From: Frigidibacter oleivorans
GTDB lineage: Bacteria > Pseudomonadota > Alphaproteobacteria > Rhodobacterales > Rhodobacteraceae
Direction of reading: 5' to 3'
Assembly (NCBI RefSeq): GCF_003993775.1
Contig: NZ_RJRZ01000001.1
Span: forward strand, 186,001 to 250,000
Length of the DNA stretch: 64,000 nt
The notes beneath the pieces were generated by a model. It saw nothing but the letters and a program-made list of their open reading frames with translations. It was not told where the DNA came from and ran no database searches. This document shows positions 55,572-63,762 of this stretch, in pieces. The stretch's first letter is position 1. Each line of letters begins with the position of its first letter. Both the position numbers and the translations under genes were made by a program.

Positions 55572-56099
55572 ATGCCCACCCGGTTTCACCTGTCCGCTTT
55601 CCTGCCCTACCGGCTGGCTGTCCTGTCCGAGCGCATCAGCCGACGCATCTCGGTCGAGTACGACCGAAGCCACGGCCTGTCCGTCGCCGAATGGCGGGTC
55701 CTGGTTCATCTGTCGCGCTGCGGGGCGGTTTCCGTGCGGGACATCCACGACTGCGTGAACCTGGAGAAATCCCGGGTCAGCCGGGCGGTCGCGCGCCTCG
55801 AACAGGACGGCCTCGTCAGCAAGACGCCGGTCGACGGCGACGGCAGGCTGGTGGCCATTTCGCTGACGGCGACGGGACGCGCGGCCCTGGACGAGATCGT
55901 GCCGAACGCGCGCACCATCGAGAAGACCCTGCGGGACAGCGTCAGTCCGGAGGATCTCGACACGTTCTTCAGGGTGATGGAGCAATGGCACGCGGTCCTC
56001 GACCGGGACCCCGTCGCGAAACCGCGCTCGCGCATGGACCTCGACGGGGTCGAGGGACCTGCGACGCCGGGTCCCCGGGATGCCGACGGAATGCGCTGA
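55572..56099 (+). CDS. MarR-family transcriptional regulator
   Basis: 175 residues from MPTRFHLSAFLPYRLAVLSE. The winged helix is YDRSHGLSVAEWRVLVHLSRCGAVSVRDIHDCVNLEKSRVSRAVARLEQDGLVSKTPVDGDGRLVAISLTATG, with the DxR wing as DGDGR. The C-terminal dimerisation helix is followed by an unstructured tail (KPRSRMDLDGVEGPATPGPRDADGMR). It is divergent from the MBL-fold gene and monooxygenase, which it probably represses; the gap has two matching dyads. MarR proteins usually respond to phenolic or aryl-carboxylate ligands. It converges on the aminotransferase gene with a 14-bp gap. Confidence 0.9.
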   Translation: MPTRFHLSAFLPYRLAVLSERISRRISVEYDRSHGLSVAEWRVLVHLSRCGAVSVRDIHDCVNLEKSRVSRAVARLEQDGLVSKTPVDGDGRLVAISLTATGRAALDEIVPNARTIEKTLRDSVSPEDLDTFFRVMEQWHAVLDRDPVAKPRSRMDLDGVEGPATPGPRDADGMR

Positions 56100-56113
56100 A
56101 CCGGTCATCCCCA

Positions 56114-57475
56114 TCAGGCGACCGAGGCCAGACCCGCGTCGAGGGCCGAAAGAATGATCTCCACGTCCGCTTCGCCGACCACCAGCGGGGGCGACAGGAT
56201 GATGTTGTTGCCCGAGACCCGCAGCATCGCTCCGCTCTCATAGGCCACGCGATGCACCTTGCCGATCGTCTTCTTGTCGATCGGCGTCTTGGCGTCCCGG
56301 TCCGAAACCAGTTCGACCGCGCACATGAGCCCGTGGCCGCCGCGCACATCGCCGACCAGCCCGTATTTTTCCTTGATGCGCCCGAGCCCGGCCCACAGCT
56401 GTGCGCCGCGCGCGGCTGCATTGTCCTTGACCTGAAGGCGCTCGGTCTCCCTGAGACAGGCGATGGCCGCCGCGGCGCCCACGGGATGACCGGAATAGGT
56501 ATAGCCCGACCCGATGGAGCCCTTTCCCGAGCGGTCGGCCTCGAAGACCTCGGCAACCTGGTCGGCGATCATGACGGCGCCGAAGGGAAAGTAGCCATTG
56601 GTGATCGCCTTCGCCGTGCACATCAGGTCGGGCCGGACGCCCCAGTGGCGAGACCCCGACCAGCTGCCGGTTCGGCCGAAGGCGGTGATGACTTCGTCCG
56701 CGATCAGAAGGATGCCGTGCCTGTCGCAGATCTGGCGGATACCCGGCATGAAGCTTTCATGCGGGGGAATGACGCCGCCCGCGCCCAGGACCGGCTCCAT
56801 GATGAAGGCGGCGACGGTCTCGGCCCCCTGAAACGCGATCTCGTCCTCGAGCGCCGCAAGGCAGAGCTGCGCGAGTCGTGCGGGATCCGTCTCGTCGAAG
56901 GGGTTGCGATAGGTGTAGGGCGCGGGAATGTGGAAGCAGCCCGGCATCAGCGGTTCGTAGGCCGTGCGGAAATTCGCATTGCCGTTCACGGAGGCGCCCA
57001 GCGTATGCGTGCCGTGATAGCCCTTCTTGAGGCTGAGGAACTTGATCCGACCGGCCTCGCCGCGCAGCTTGTGGTACTGGCGTGCGAGGCGCAGGGACAC
57101 CTCCACCGAATCGGACCCGCCCGAGGTGAAGAAGGCCCGCACCAGGCCATCGGGCGCGAAGAATTCCCGCAGCATGGTGCTGAGCTCGATCACCGCGTCG
57201 TTGGAGGTGCCGCGAAAGATCGAATAGTAGGGCAGCCGGCCCAGCTGATCGGCGATGGCCTGTTTCACCGGCTCGCAGGAATAGCCGAGGTTCACGTTCC
57301 ACAGCCCGCCGACCGCGTCCACCGTCTCGCGGCCATCCACGTCGACGATCCGGACGCCGTGCCCCTCGACGATGATGTCGGGCGGATTGGCGATGCTGTC
57401 GGCCGGATGCGCCATCGGGTGCCACAGGTGGCGAGCGTTGTTTTCCTTCAGAAAATTCGCGTCTTGCTGGGTCAC
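56114..57475 (-). CDS. Class III omega-aminotransferase
   Basis: 453 residues from a GTG with GGAGG 5 bases upstream (MTQQDANFLKENNARHLWHPMAHP); a GTG 5 codons earlier overlaps that site. The PLP Lys is in LMCTAKAITNGYFPFGAVM (about residue 289), with LLIADEVITAFGRTG (PLP Asp) and FFTSGGSDSVEVSLRLARQYH. The HLWHPM motif near the N-terminus is typical of beta-alanine/pyruvate and taurine/pyruvate type aminotransferases that act on terminal amines. It is encoded 34 bp after the IclR gene and transcribed with it, opposite the flavoprotein-aldehyde dehydrogenase operon; aldehyde products would suit that dehydrogenase. Confidence 0.9.
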   Translation of the reverse strand: MTQQDANFLKENNARHLWHPMAHPADSIANPPDIIVEGHGVRIVDVDGRETVDAVGGLWNVNLGYSCEPVKQAIADQLGRLPYYSIFRGTSNDAVIELSTMLREFFAPDGLVRAFFTSGGSDSVEVSLRLARQYHKLRGEAGRIKFLSLKKGYHGTHTLGASVNGNANFRTAYEPLMPGCFHIPAPYTYRNPFDETDPARLAQLCLAALEDEIAFQGAETVAAFIMEPVLGAGGVIPPHESFMPGIRQICDRHGILLIADEVITAFGRTGSWSGSRHWGVRPDLMCTAKAITNGYFPFGAVMIADQVAEVFEADRSGKGSIGSGYTYSGHPVGAAAAIACLRETERLQVKDNAAARGAQLWAGLGRIKEKYGLVGDVRGGHGLMCAVELVSDRDAKTPIDKKTIGKVHRVAYESGAMLRVSGNNIILSPPLVVGEADVEIILSALDAGLASVA

Positions 57476-57509
57476 GGCAGCCTCCGGCACAGGGTTCAGG
57501 TTGTCTCGT

Positions 57510-58289
57510 TCAGTCGTCCGGGTCTTCGGGGGCCTGTTCTGAATTCGGCCCCCCCACCAGCGCGGTCTCTAGCTTGCCGACCCCGGTCCGCAGGGACTCG
57601 ACGAGAAACGCTTCGTGGTCGGGCGTCAGGTTCAGATCGGGCACCGCGATCGCGATGGTGCCGGACGGATCGGCGGAGCCGAGGAAGAAGGGCATGGCGA
57701 CGCTGGCGACCCCTACTTCGACCGTGTTGCGCGTGCAGGCATATCCGGCGGCGCGGGTCCGCGCGAACAGCACCCGAAGCTCGTCGGGATCCGTGACCGT
57801 CAGATGCGTCAACCTCTCGCGCGGAAGTTCGAGCAGGCGTTCCTGCGTGTCCGGCGTGCAGTAGGCCAGGTAGGCAAGCCCGGACGAAGACGAGTGGAAC
57901 GGGTATCTGTCCGCGGGCCGCAGGTTGATGACATTGCCCCGCGGCGGCAGGTTGTAGGCAACCGTCGACATTCCGGCCTGCCCGGCGATGCTGACATGGA
58001 CCGTCTCGTTCGTCGCCCTGCACAGCCAGGCCGAGACGATCTGCGTCGCCCGGACCATCGGGATCGTCGCCTCCCGAAGCCGCGCGAGCGCGAGAAAACC
58101 CGATCCGAGAAAATAGCGCTGATTTTCAGGGTTCTGTTCGATGAAGCCGCTTTTCATCAGCGAAACCAGTATCCTGCGGACGACCGCCTTGTCCTCGCCC
58201 GTCATCCGGGCCAGTTCGTTCAAGCCGATCTCCAGCCGCTCCAGAGAGAACTGGCGCAGCAGGGTCATGGCCTTGTCGACGGTTGTCAT
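57510..58289 (-). CDS. IclR-family transcriptional regulator
   Basis: 259 residues from MTTVDKAMTLLRQFSLERLE. The winged helix is IGLNELARMTGEDKAVVRRILVSLMKSGFIEQN. The effector domain includes NETVHVSIAGQAGMSTVAYNLPPRG, YPFHSSSSGLAYLAYCTPDT and AGYACTRNTVEVGVASVAMPFF. It is a paralogue of the IclR protein near the Tct operon. It lies divergent from the flavoprotein operon across a gap holding a 41-bp dyad, its probable operator, and upstream of the aminotransferase gene, so it likely controls both arms. Confidence 0.9.
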   Translation of the reverse strand: MTTVDKAMTLLRQFSLERLEIGLNELARMTGEDKAVVRRILVSLMKSGFIEQNPENQRYFLGSGFLALARLREATIPMVRATQIVSAWLCRATNETVHVSIAGQAGMSTVAYNLPPRGNVINLRPADRYPFHSSSSGLAYLAYCTPDTQERLLELPRERLTHLTVTDPDELRVLFARTRAAGYACTRNTVEVGVASVAMPFFLGSADPSGTIAIAVPDLNLTPDHEAFLVESLRTGVGKLETALVGGPNSEQAPEDPDD

Positions 58290-58363
58290 GAGTCGCGTCC
58301 GCCTTGGTCGCCCGGGCAACATCAAGGTCATGGGTAAGATCATCCACGGGCGTCGCACCAGAA

Positions 58364-58404
58364 AAAAGCACCTGTAGTGCGATAATCGCACCTCTGGTGC
58401 TTTT
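58364..58404. promoter_or_regulatory. 41-bp nested dyad, likely IclR operator
   Basis: Two inverted repeats share one centre at 58384. Inner: GTGCGAT-A-ATCGCAC (perfect 7-1-7, 58377-58391). Outer: AAAAGCACC at 58364-58372 with GGTGCTTTT at 58396-58404 (perfect 9 bp). It lies 75 bp from the IclR start and 94 bp from the flavoprotein start. T-runs on both outer sides would also allow a stem-loop in RNA, but between divergent promoters an operator is the simpler reading. Confidence 0.75.
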
Positions 58405-58497
58405 CTTTTTGAGCTTCCTCGCCGCGTCGCCATGTTTGCCCGCAAGTCGACTCTTGCCGGCCCCCGTGGTCGCACCGTGATGAAAGGCGGAAACCCG

Positions 58498-60954
58498 ATG
58501 ACCAGCACCCTTCCCGAAAACGCTCCAGTCGTCATTGTCGGCGGTGGCATCATCGGGGTGTCGACGCTCTATCACCTCGCGAAGCGCGGTGTTCCGGCGG
58601 TCCTGATCGAACGCCGGAAGCTGGCCAGCGGCACGACCTGGCACGCGGCCGGCATCGTCGGCCAGCTGCGCGACAGCACTGCCCAGACCGAGCTTGGCAA
58701 GTACACCGCGCGCCTGTTCCGCGACCTCGAGGAAGAGACGGGTCAGGCGACGGGCTACAAGCCCAACGGCACCATCAACCTCGCCCTCGGCGACGTGCGC
58801 CACGAACAGCTGCTCCGCAGCCACGACCACGCGGTGCGCATGGGGATCGAGACGCAGCTTCTGTCCGTCGCCGAGTTGCAGGAAAAGTGGCCCTGGATCG
58901 AGACCTCGGACGTGAAGTCGGCGTTCTTCGTCCCGTCGAACGGACAGGTGAACCCGCTGGACGTGACCGTTGCGATGAGCAAGGGCGCGCGCGCGAACGG
59001 CGCGCAGGTGTTCGAGAACACCAAGGTGACCGACCTGCTCGTCAAGGACGGCAAGGTGGTGGGCGTCGAGACCGACAGGGGCGTGATCGCGACAGGCAAG
59101 GTCCTTCTGGCCGGCGGCATGTGGAGCCACCTCTTCGCCAAGGCCAAGGGCGTTACCGTGCCGCTGCACGCGACCGAGCACTTCTACATCGTGACCGAGC
59201 CGGTAGAGGGACTGCCCAAGACCCAGCCGATCCTGAACATCGCCGAAGAGCGGACCTACTGGAAGGAAGATACCGGCAAGCTGCTCATCGGTGCCTTCGA
59301 GCAGAAGGGCAAACCCTACGGCGAAAACGGCATCCCGGAGGATTTCGAATTCGACGAACTGCCCTTCGACATGGACCATGTCGAGGCGAACCTCGAGAAT
59401 ATGTTCGAACGGATGCCCGCCCTTGCCGAGATGGGCATCCAGACCTTCTTCAACGGGCCCGAGAGCTTCACGCCGGACGGACGCCCCTATCTGGGGCCGA
59501 CTGCCGAGATCAGGGGCCTCTACGTCGCGACCGGCATGAACTCCAACGGCATCCTCAACTCGGGCGGCGTCGGGCTGACGATGGCAGAGTGGATGATCGA
59601 CGGCGCGCCGTCCCGCGGGATGGGACCGATGCTGGCGCGGCGCGCCCATCCCTTCCAGTCCAACACCCGCTACAACCGGGATCGCGCGACCGAATCCGTG
59701 GGCTTCCACTACGGCGTCTCCTGGGTCGGGCGGCAGATCCACTCGGCCCGCGGTGTCCGCCGCGTCCCGCTGCACGACCGGCTGGCCGAAGCCGGCGCGA
59801 CCTTCGGGGAACGGATCGGCTGGGAAGTCCCGATGTATTACGATCCGGACAAGAAGGGCTGGAACGAGGAGCCGAACCTGCGCTGGAAGGACTGGGCCCC
59901 GCATGTCCGGACCGAATGCCTGGCGGCACGCGACGCGGCCGTGCTGATCGACCAGTCGATGTATGCCAAGATCCAGGTGCAGGGGCCGGATGCCGTCCGG
60001 GCGCTCAACCGGGTCTGCGGGGCCGAGATGGACGTGGCGCCCGGCATCTCGGTCTACACGCAGTTCCTGAACACGCGCGGCGGTATCGAGGCCGATGTCA
60101 CCGTGACCCGGACCGCGCATGACAGCTTCATGGTCATCACCGGCCACCCGAGCCAGATCCGGGATCAGGCCTGGATCAGGGATCACGCCGACCCCGACTG
60201 GCGGTTCGAGATCTTCGACGCGACCTCGGCATACGGGCTGATCTCGATCCACGGGCCCAGGTCCCGCGAGATCCTGTCGGCCCTGTCCGGCGTCGATCTG
60301 TCGGACGCGGCCTTCCCCTTCGGCGCCGCGCGCGAGATCGACATCGCCTATGCCCGTGGCTGGGCGATCCGCCGTTCGTTCCTGGGCGAGCTCGGCTATG
60401 AGCTGATGCTGTCCACCGAATTCATGGCCGGCGTCTACGAGGCGCTGATGGAGGTGGGCGCGAAGCACGGCCTGCGGCACATGGGCATGTATGCGATGAA
60501 TTCCTGCCGGCTGGAAAAGGGCTTCCGCCACTTCGGCCATGACATTGCCGAGGACGACACGCCCTATGAGACCGGTCTCGGCTTCGCCGTGAACCTCCGC
60601 AAGGACGATTTCCTCGGCAGGGAGCGGCTCGCCGCGCAAAAGGCGAACGGACCGGCACAGAAGTACCGCACCGTGTCCTGCATCGTCGAAGGCGTCGATG
60701 CCACGGGCCCCTACCTGATCCACAACGAGCCGGTCTGGCGCGACGGCGAAATCGTCGGCCATGTCACCTCGGGCGACTGGGGCTTTCGCATCGAGGCGAT
60801 GGTGGGACTCGCCAGTCTTCACAGGGATGGCGGCGTCAGCAAGGACTGGATCGAAGAGGGCGGCTTCACGGTGCAGATCGCGGGCGAGATGTACCCGCTG
60901 AAGGTCCAGCTCGCACCGTTCTACGACCCGTCCGGCGCGATCATGCGGGGCTGA
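58498..60954 (+). CDS. Dimethylglycine/sarcosine dehydrogenase-like flavoprotein (DAO plus GcvT domains)
   Basis: 818 residues. The N-terminal DAO domain (1-~385) has VVIVGGGIIGVSTLYHLAKRG and the motif ASGTTWHAAG, whose His49 is the covalent FAD attachment residue of mitochondrial DMGDH. A FAO_M linker and GcvT/GcvT_C folate-binding domains follow (WAPHVRTECLAARDAAVLIDQSMYAKIQVQGPDA; SYELMLSTE-like GELGYELMLST; FRHFGHDIAEDDTPYETGLGFAV). The family oxidatively demethylates N-methyl amino acids, passing the one-carbon unit to tetrahydrofolate. The substrate is not certain; sarcosine, dimethylglycine or another N-methyl compound is possible. It heads the operon with the Tm-1-like, ALDH and HAD genes. 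Confidence 0.88.
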   Translation: MTSTLPENAPVVIVGGGIIGVSTLYHLAKRGVPAVLIERRKLASGTTWHAAGIVGQLRDSTAQTELGKYTARLFRDLEEETGQATGYKPNGTINLALGDVRHEQLLRSHDHAVRMGIETQLLSVAELQEKWPWIETSDVKSAFFVPSNGQVNPLDVTVAMSKGARANGAQVFENTKVTDLLVKDGKVVGVETDRGVIATGKVLLAGGMWSHLFAKAKGVTVPLHATEHFYIVTEPVEGLPKTQPILNIAEERTYWKEDTGKLLIGAFEQKGKPYGENGIPEDFEFDELPFDMDHVEANLENMFERMPALAEMGIQTFFNGPESFTPDGRPYLGPTAEIRGLYVATGMNSNGILNSGGVGLTMAEWMIDGAPSRGMGPMLARRAHPFQSNTRYNRDRATESVGFHYGVSWVGRQIHSARGVRRVPLHDRLAEAGATFGERIGWEVPMYYDPDKKGWNEEPNLRWKDWAPHVRTECLAARDAAVLIDQSMYAKIQVQGPDAVRALNRVCGAEMDVAPGISVYTQFLNTRGGIEADVTVTRTAHDSFMVITGHPSQIRDQAWIRDHADPDWRFEIFDATSAYGLISIHGPRSREILSALSGVDLSDAAFPFGAAREIDIAYARGWAIRRSFLGELGYELMLSTEFMAGVYEALMEVGAKHGLRHMGMYAMNSCRLEKGFRHFGHDIAEDDTPYETGLGFAVNLRKDDFLGRERLAAQKANGPAQKYRTVSCIVEGVDATGPYLIHNEPVWRDGEIVGHVTSGDWGFRIEAMVGLASLHRDGGVSKDWIEEGGFTVQIAGEMYPLKVQLAPFYDPSGAIMRG

Positions 60955-60980
60955 AACAAGGTCCGGGGAGGTATAAAAAA

Positions 60981-62234
60981 ATGACCGACAAGACAATCCT
61001 GATCATCGGCACATACGACACCAAGAACGATGAACTCGACTTCATCGCCAACAAGATCCGGTCGCTGGGAGGGGGCACCCTGACGCTCGATGTCAGCGTC
61101 CTCGGGGATCCCCTGCACCCGACCGACATCTCCAAGCACGAGGTCGCCCAAGCTGGCGGCAGCTCGATCGAGGAGGCCATCGCCAGCGGCAGCGAACATG
61201 TCGCCATGAACATCATGGCGACAGGTGCGTGCAGGCTGTCGCGTCAGCTGTGCGATGCGGGGCGCATCGACGGGGTGATCATACTGGGTGGCACGATGGG
61301 CACCGACCTGGCGCTCGACGTCTGCCAGGGATTGCCTCTGGGTCTGCCCAAATATGTCGTCTCGACCGTCTCATTCTCGGCGCTCATCCCTTCCGAACGC
61401 CTGTCGCCGGACGTCCAGATGATCCTCTGGACCGGCGGGCTCTACGGTCTGAACGCGATCTGCCGCTCTTCCCTGGCCCAGGCCGCCGGTGCGGTTCTGG
61501 GCGCGGCACGGGCGGCCGAGCCTGCGGCCAGCGACAAGCCGGTCATCGGCATCACCTCGCTCGGCACCTCCTGTCTGAAATACATCAAGTTCCTCAAGCC
61601 CGCTCTGGAAGAGCGCGGTTACGAGGTCGCGGTGTTCCATGCGATGGGCATGGGCGGCATGGCCTTCGAGCAGATCGCCGCGCAGAAGGGCTTCGTCTGC
61701 GTGTTCGATTTCGCGGGCTCGGAACTGGGCAACCTGCTGGCCGGCTCCGTCGTCAATGCCGGACAGGATCGCCACCGCGCCGCCGGCAGGGCCGGCATCC
61801 CGCAACTCGTGGCGCCGGGATGCATGGACCTGATCGACTTCGCGGGCTGGCAGGAGGTTCCCGAACGCTTCCGGGACCGGCCGCTGCACATCCACAACAA
61901 GCTGGTGAAGAACACCGTCTACAACGCGCAGGAGCGGCGCGAGATCGCGCGGGAACTGAACAGGCGGATCGGGGAAAGCGCCGCGCCGACGCACCTGCTC
62001 ATCCCGGGCGGCGGGATCGAGGAATGGGACAAGCCCGGCGGCGACTGCCACGATCCGGAAGGTCTGGAGGCCTTCCTGTCCGAGCTGCGCGCCACCGTCG
62101 CGGACCGCGTGTCGGTCAGCGAAACCGACGCGCATATCAACGACCCCGAGTTTTCGGCCGTTGCCATGAAGATCTTCGACGACTGGGTGGCACAGGGCAT
62201 CGTGCCCGCGGCGGGGCGACCGGACGCGGCATGA
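60981..62234 (+). CDS. Tm-1-like ATP-binding domain protein (UPF0261)
   Basis: 417 residues with GGGGAGG about 9 bases before the ATG. It starts TILIIGTYDTKNDELDFIANKIRSLGG, diagnostic for UPF0261/Tm-1-like proteins (the Tm-1 virus-resistance protein of tomato has this domain). GVIILGGTMGTDLALDV, YGLNAICRSSLAQAAGAV, KPVIGITSLGTSCLKYIKFLKPALEERGYEVAVFHAMGMGGMAFEQ and HNKLVKNTVYNAQERREIAREL follow. There are two Rossmann-like halves. The biochemical role in bacteria is not established, although it recurs in catabolic clusters. The TIM-barrel partner often found fused or adjacent is not seen here. It is 26 bp after the flavoprotein gene. Confidence 0.9.
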   Translation: MTDKTILIIGTYDTKNDELDFIANKIRSLGGGTLTLDVSVLGDPLHPTDISKHEVAQAGGSSIEEAIASGSEHVAMNIMATGACRLSRQLCDAGRIDGVIILGGTMGTDLALDVCQGLPLGLPKYVVSTVSFSALIPSERLSPDVQMILWTGGLYGLNAICRSSLAQAAGAVLGAARAAEPAASDKPVIGITSLGTSCLKYIKFLKPALEERGYEVAVFHAMGMGGMAFEQIAAQKGFVCVFDFAGSELGNLLAGSVVNAGQDRHRAAGRAGIPQLVAPGCMDLIDFAGWQEVPERFRDRPLHIHNKLVKNTVYNAQERREIARELNRRIGESAAPTHLLIPGGGIEEWDKPGGDCHDPEGLEAFLSELRATVADRVSVSETDAHINDPEFSAVAMKIFDDWVAQGIVPAAGRPDAA

Positions 62235-62274
62235 CTTCGGACGGATCACGAGCATTCCAGACAGGGCGCAAGAC

Positions 62275-63762
62275 ATGCTGAACCAGGCATCCATCGACGC
62301 ACTCCGCCACGCGAAAGTGCCACCGCAGACCCACTTCATCGGCGGCCGACGCACCCCTGCAATCGAGGGCGCCATGCTCGACGTGATCTCGCCGATCGAC
62401 GGCCGGGTCCTGACGCAGATTGCCGACGGCAGTGCCGCGGATGTGGGCGCGGCGGTCGCGGCCGCGCGCGAGGCATTCGACGATGGCCGCTGGTCCCGGA
62501 TGGCGCCTGCGGCCCGCAAGAAGGTTCTGCTGCGCCTCGGCGATCTGATCGAGGCGAACGCGCTGGAGCTCTCGGTTCTGGGCGTGCGCGACAACGGCAC
62601 CGAAATCGGCATGGCCTTCAAGGCCGAGGCCCTGTCTGCCGCCGCCACCTTCCGCTACTATGGCGAGGCCATCGACAAGGTCTATGGCCAGATCGCGCCG
62701 ACGGCAGAGAACGTGCTCGGCCTTGTGCATCACGCGCCCGTGGGCGTTGTCGGCGCCATCGTGCCGTGGAACTTCCCCCTGATGATCGGCAGCTGGAAGA
62801 TCGCCCCGGCGCTTGCCGCGGGCAACTCGGTCGTGCTGAAGCCGGGCGAGACCGCCTCGCTGACGCTGCTGCGGATCGCCGAGCTTGCCAGCGAGGCGGG
62901 CGTTCCGGACGGCGTCTTCAACGTGGTAACCGGCCGCGGAAGCGTCGTCGGCGAGGCGCTCGCGCTCAGCATGGACGTCGATATCCTCGCCTTCACGGGC
63001 TCGGGTGCGACGGGGCGGCGGCTGCTGGAATATTCCGCCCGCTCGAACCTGAAGCGTTGCTACCTCGAACTGGGGGGGAAGTCGCCGAACATCGTGTTCA
63101 GCGACGCGCCCGATCTCGCGGAGGCCGCCAAGGTTTCGGCCGCCGGCATCTTCCGCAACTCGGGCCAGGTCTGCGTCGCCGGATCGCGACTGCTCGTGCA
63201 GGAGGAGGTGGCCGAGGACTTCGTGGCCGAAATCGCCCGCCACGCGGCAGCCTTCCGGGTCGGCGACCCGCTGGACCTGACCAGCCAGATCGGCGCGGTG
63301 CATTCCGAGGCCCAGCTTGCCGCCAACCTCGACTTCGTCAGGACGGCCGAAGCGGAAGGCGCAGAACGCCGGGCCGGCGGCGAACGGATCCTGGCCGAGA
63401 CCGGCGGCACCTACATGCAGCCGACGGTCCTTGCCGGCGTGAAGCAGACCGACCGCCTGTTCCAGAACGAGGTCTTCGGGCCGGTCCTTTCGGTCACGAC
63501 CTTCCGGGACGAGGACGAGGCGGTGCGGCTCGCCAACGGCACCGCCTTCGGGCTCGCGGCGGGTGTCTGGACGTCGAACCTGTCGCGCGCGCATCGCATG
63601 ATCGGCCGCATCCGCTCGGGCGTCGTGCATGTCAACACCTATGGCGGCTCTGACCTGACCGTCCCGCTCGGCGGGCACAAGCAGTCGGGCAATGGCCACG
63701 ACAAGTCCCTTCACGCCCTCGAGAAATACGTCGACCTGAAGTCGGCCTGGATCCAGCTATGA
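62275..63762 (+). CDS. Aldehyde dehydrogenase (NAD(P)-dependent, PuuC-like)
   Basis: 495 residues. Catalytic residues are Asn166 (AIVPWNFPLM), Glu265 (YLELGGKSPNIV) and Cys300 (NSGQVCVAGSRL). FTGSGATGRRLLEYSA is the cofactor-binding G-motif, and FGPVLSVTTFRDEDEAVRLAN and GGHKQSGNGHDKSLHALEKYV are C-terminal family blocks. Closest in style to gamma-glutamyl-gamma-aminobutyraldehyde or betaine-aldehyde type enzymes; the precise aldehyde is unknown. It could oxidise the product of the divergent aminotransferase. Its stop overlaps the HAD start (ATGA). Confidence 0.93.
   Translation: MLNQASIDALRHAKVPPQTHFIGGRRTPAIEGAMLDVISPIDGRVLTQIADGSAADVGAAVAAAREAFDDGRWSRMAPAARKKVLLRLGDLIEANALELSVLGVRDNGTEIGMAFKAEALSAAATFRYYGEAIDKVYGQIAPTAENVLGLVHHAPVGVVGAIVPWNFPLMIGSWKIAPALAAGNSVVLKPGETASLTLLRIAELASEAGVPDGVFNVVTGRGSVVGEALALSMDVDILAFTGSGATGRRLLEYSARSNLKRCYLELGGKSPNIVFSDAPDLAEAAKVSAAGIFRNSGQVCVAGSRLLVQEEVAEDFVAEIARHAAAFRVGDPLDLTSQIGAVHSEAQLAANLDFVRTAEAEGAERRAGGERILAETGGTYMQPTVLAGVKQTDRLFQNEVFGPVLSVTTFRDEDEAVRLANGTAFGLAAGVWTSNLSRAHRMIGRIRSGVVHVNTYGGSDLTVPLGGHKQSGNGHDKSLHALEKYVDLKSAWIQL

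Noticed and set aside
58126-60996. 956-codon open frame antisense to the DMGDH-like flavoprotein gene
   Set aside because: It is a GC-rich shadow: the plus strand encodes a full recognisable flavoprotein with covalent-FAD and GcvT motifs, and the antisense translation is His/Arg/Asp-rich with no family.
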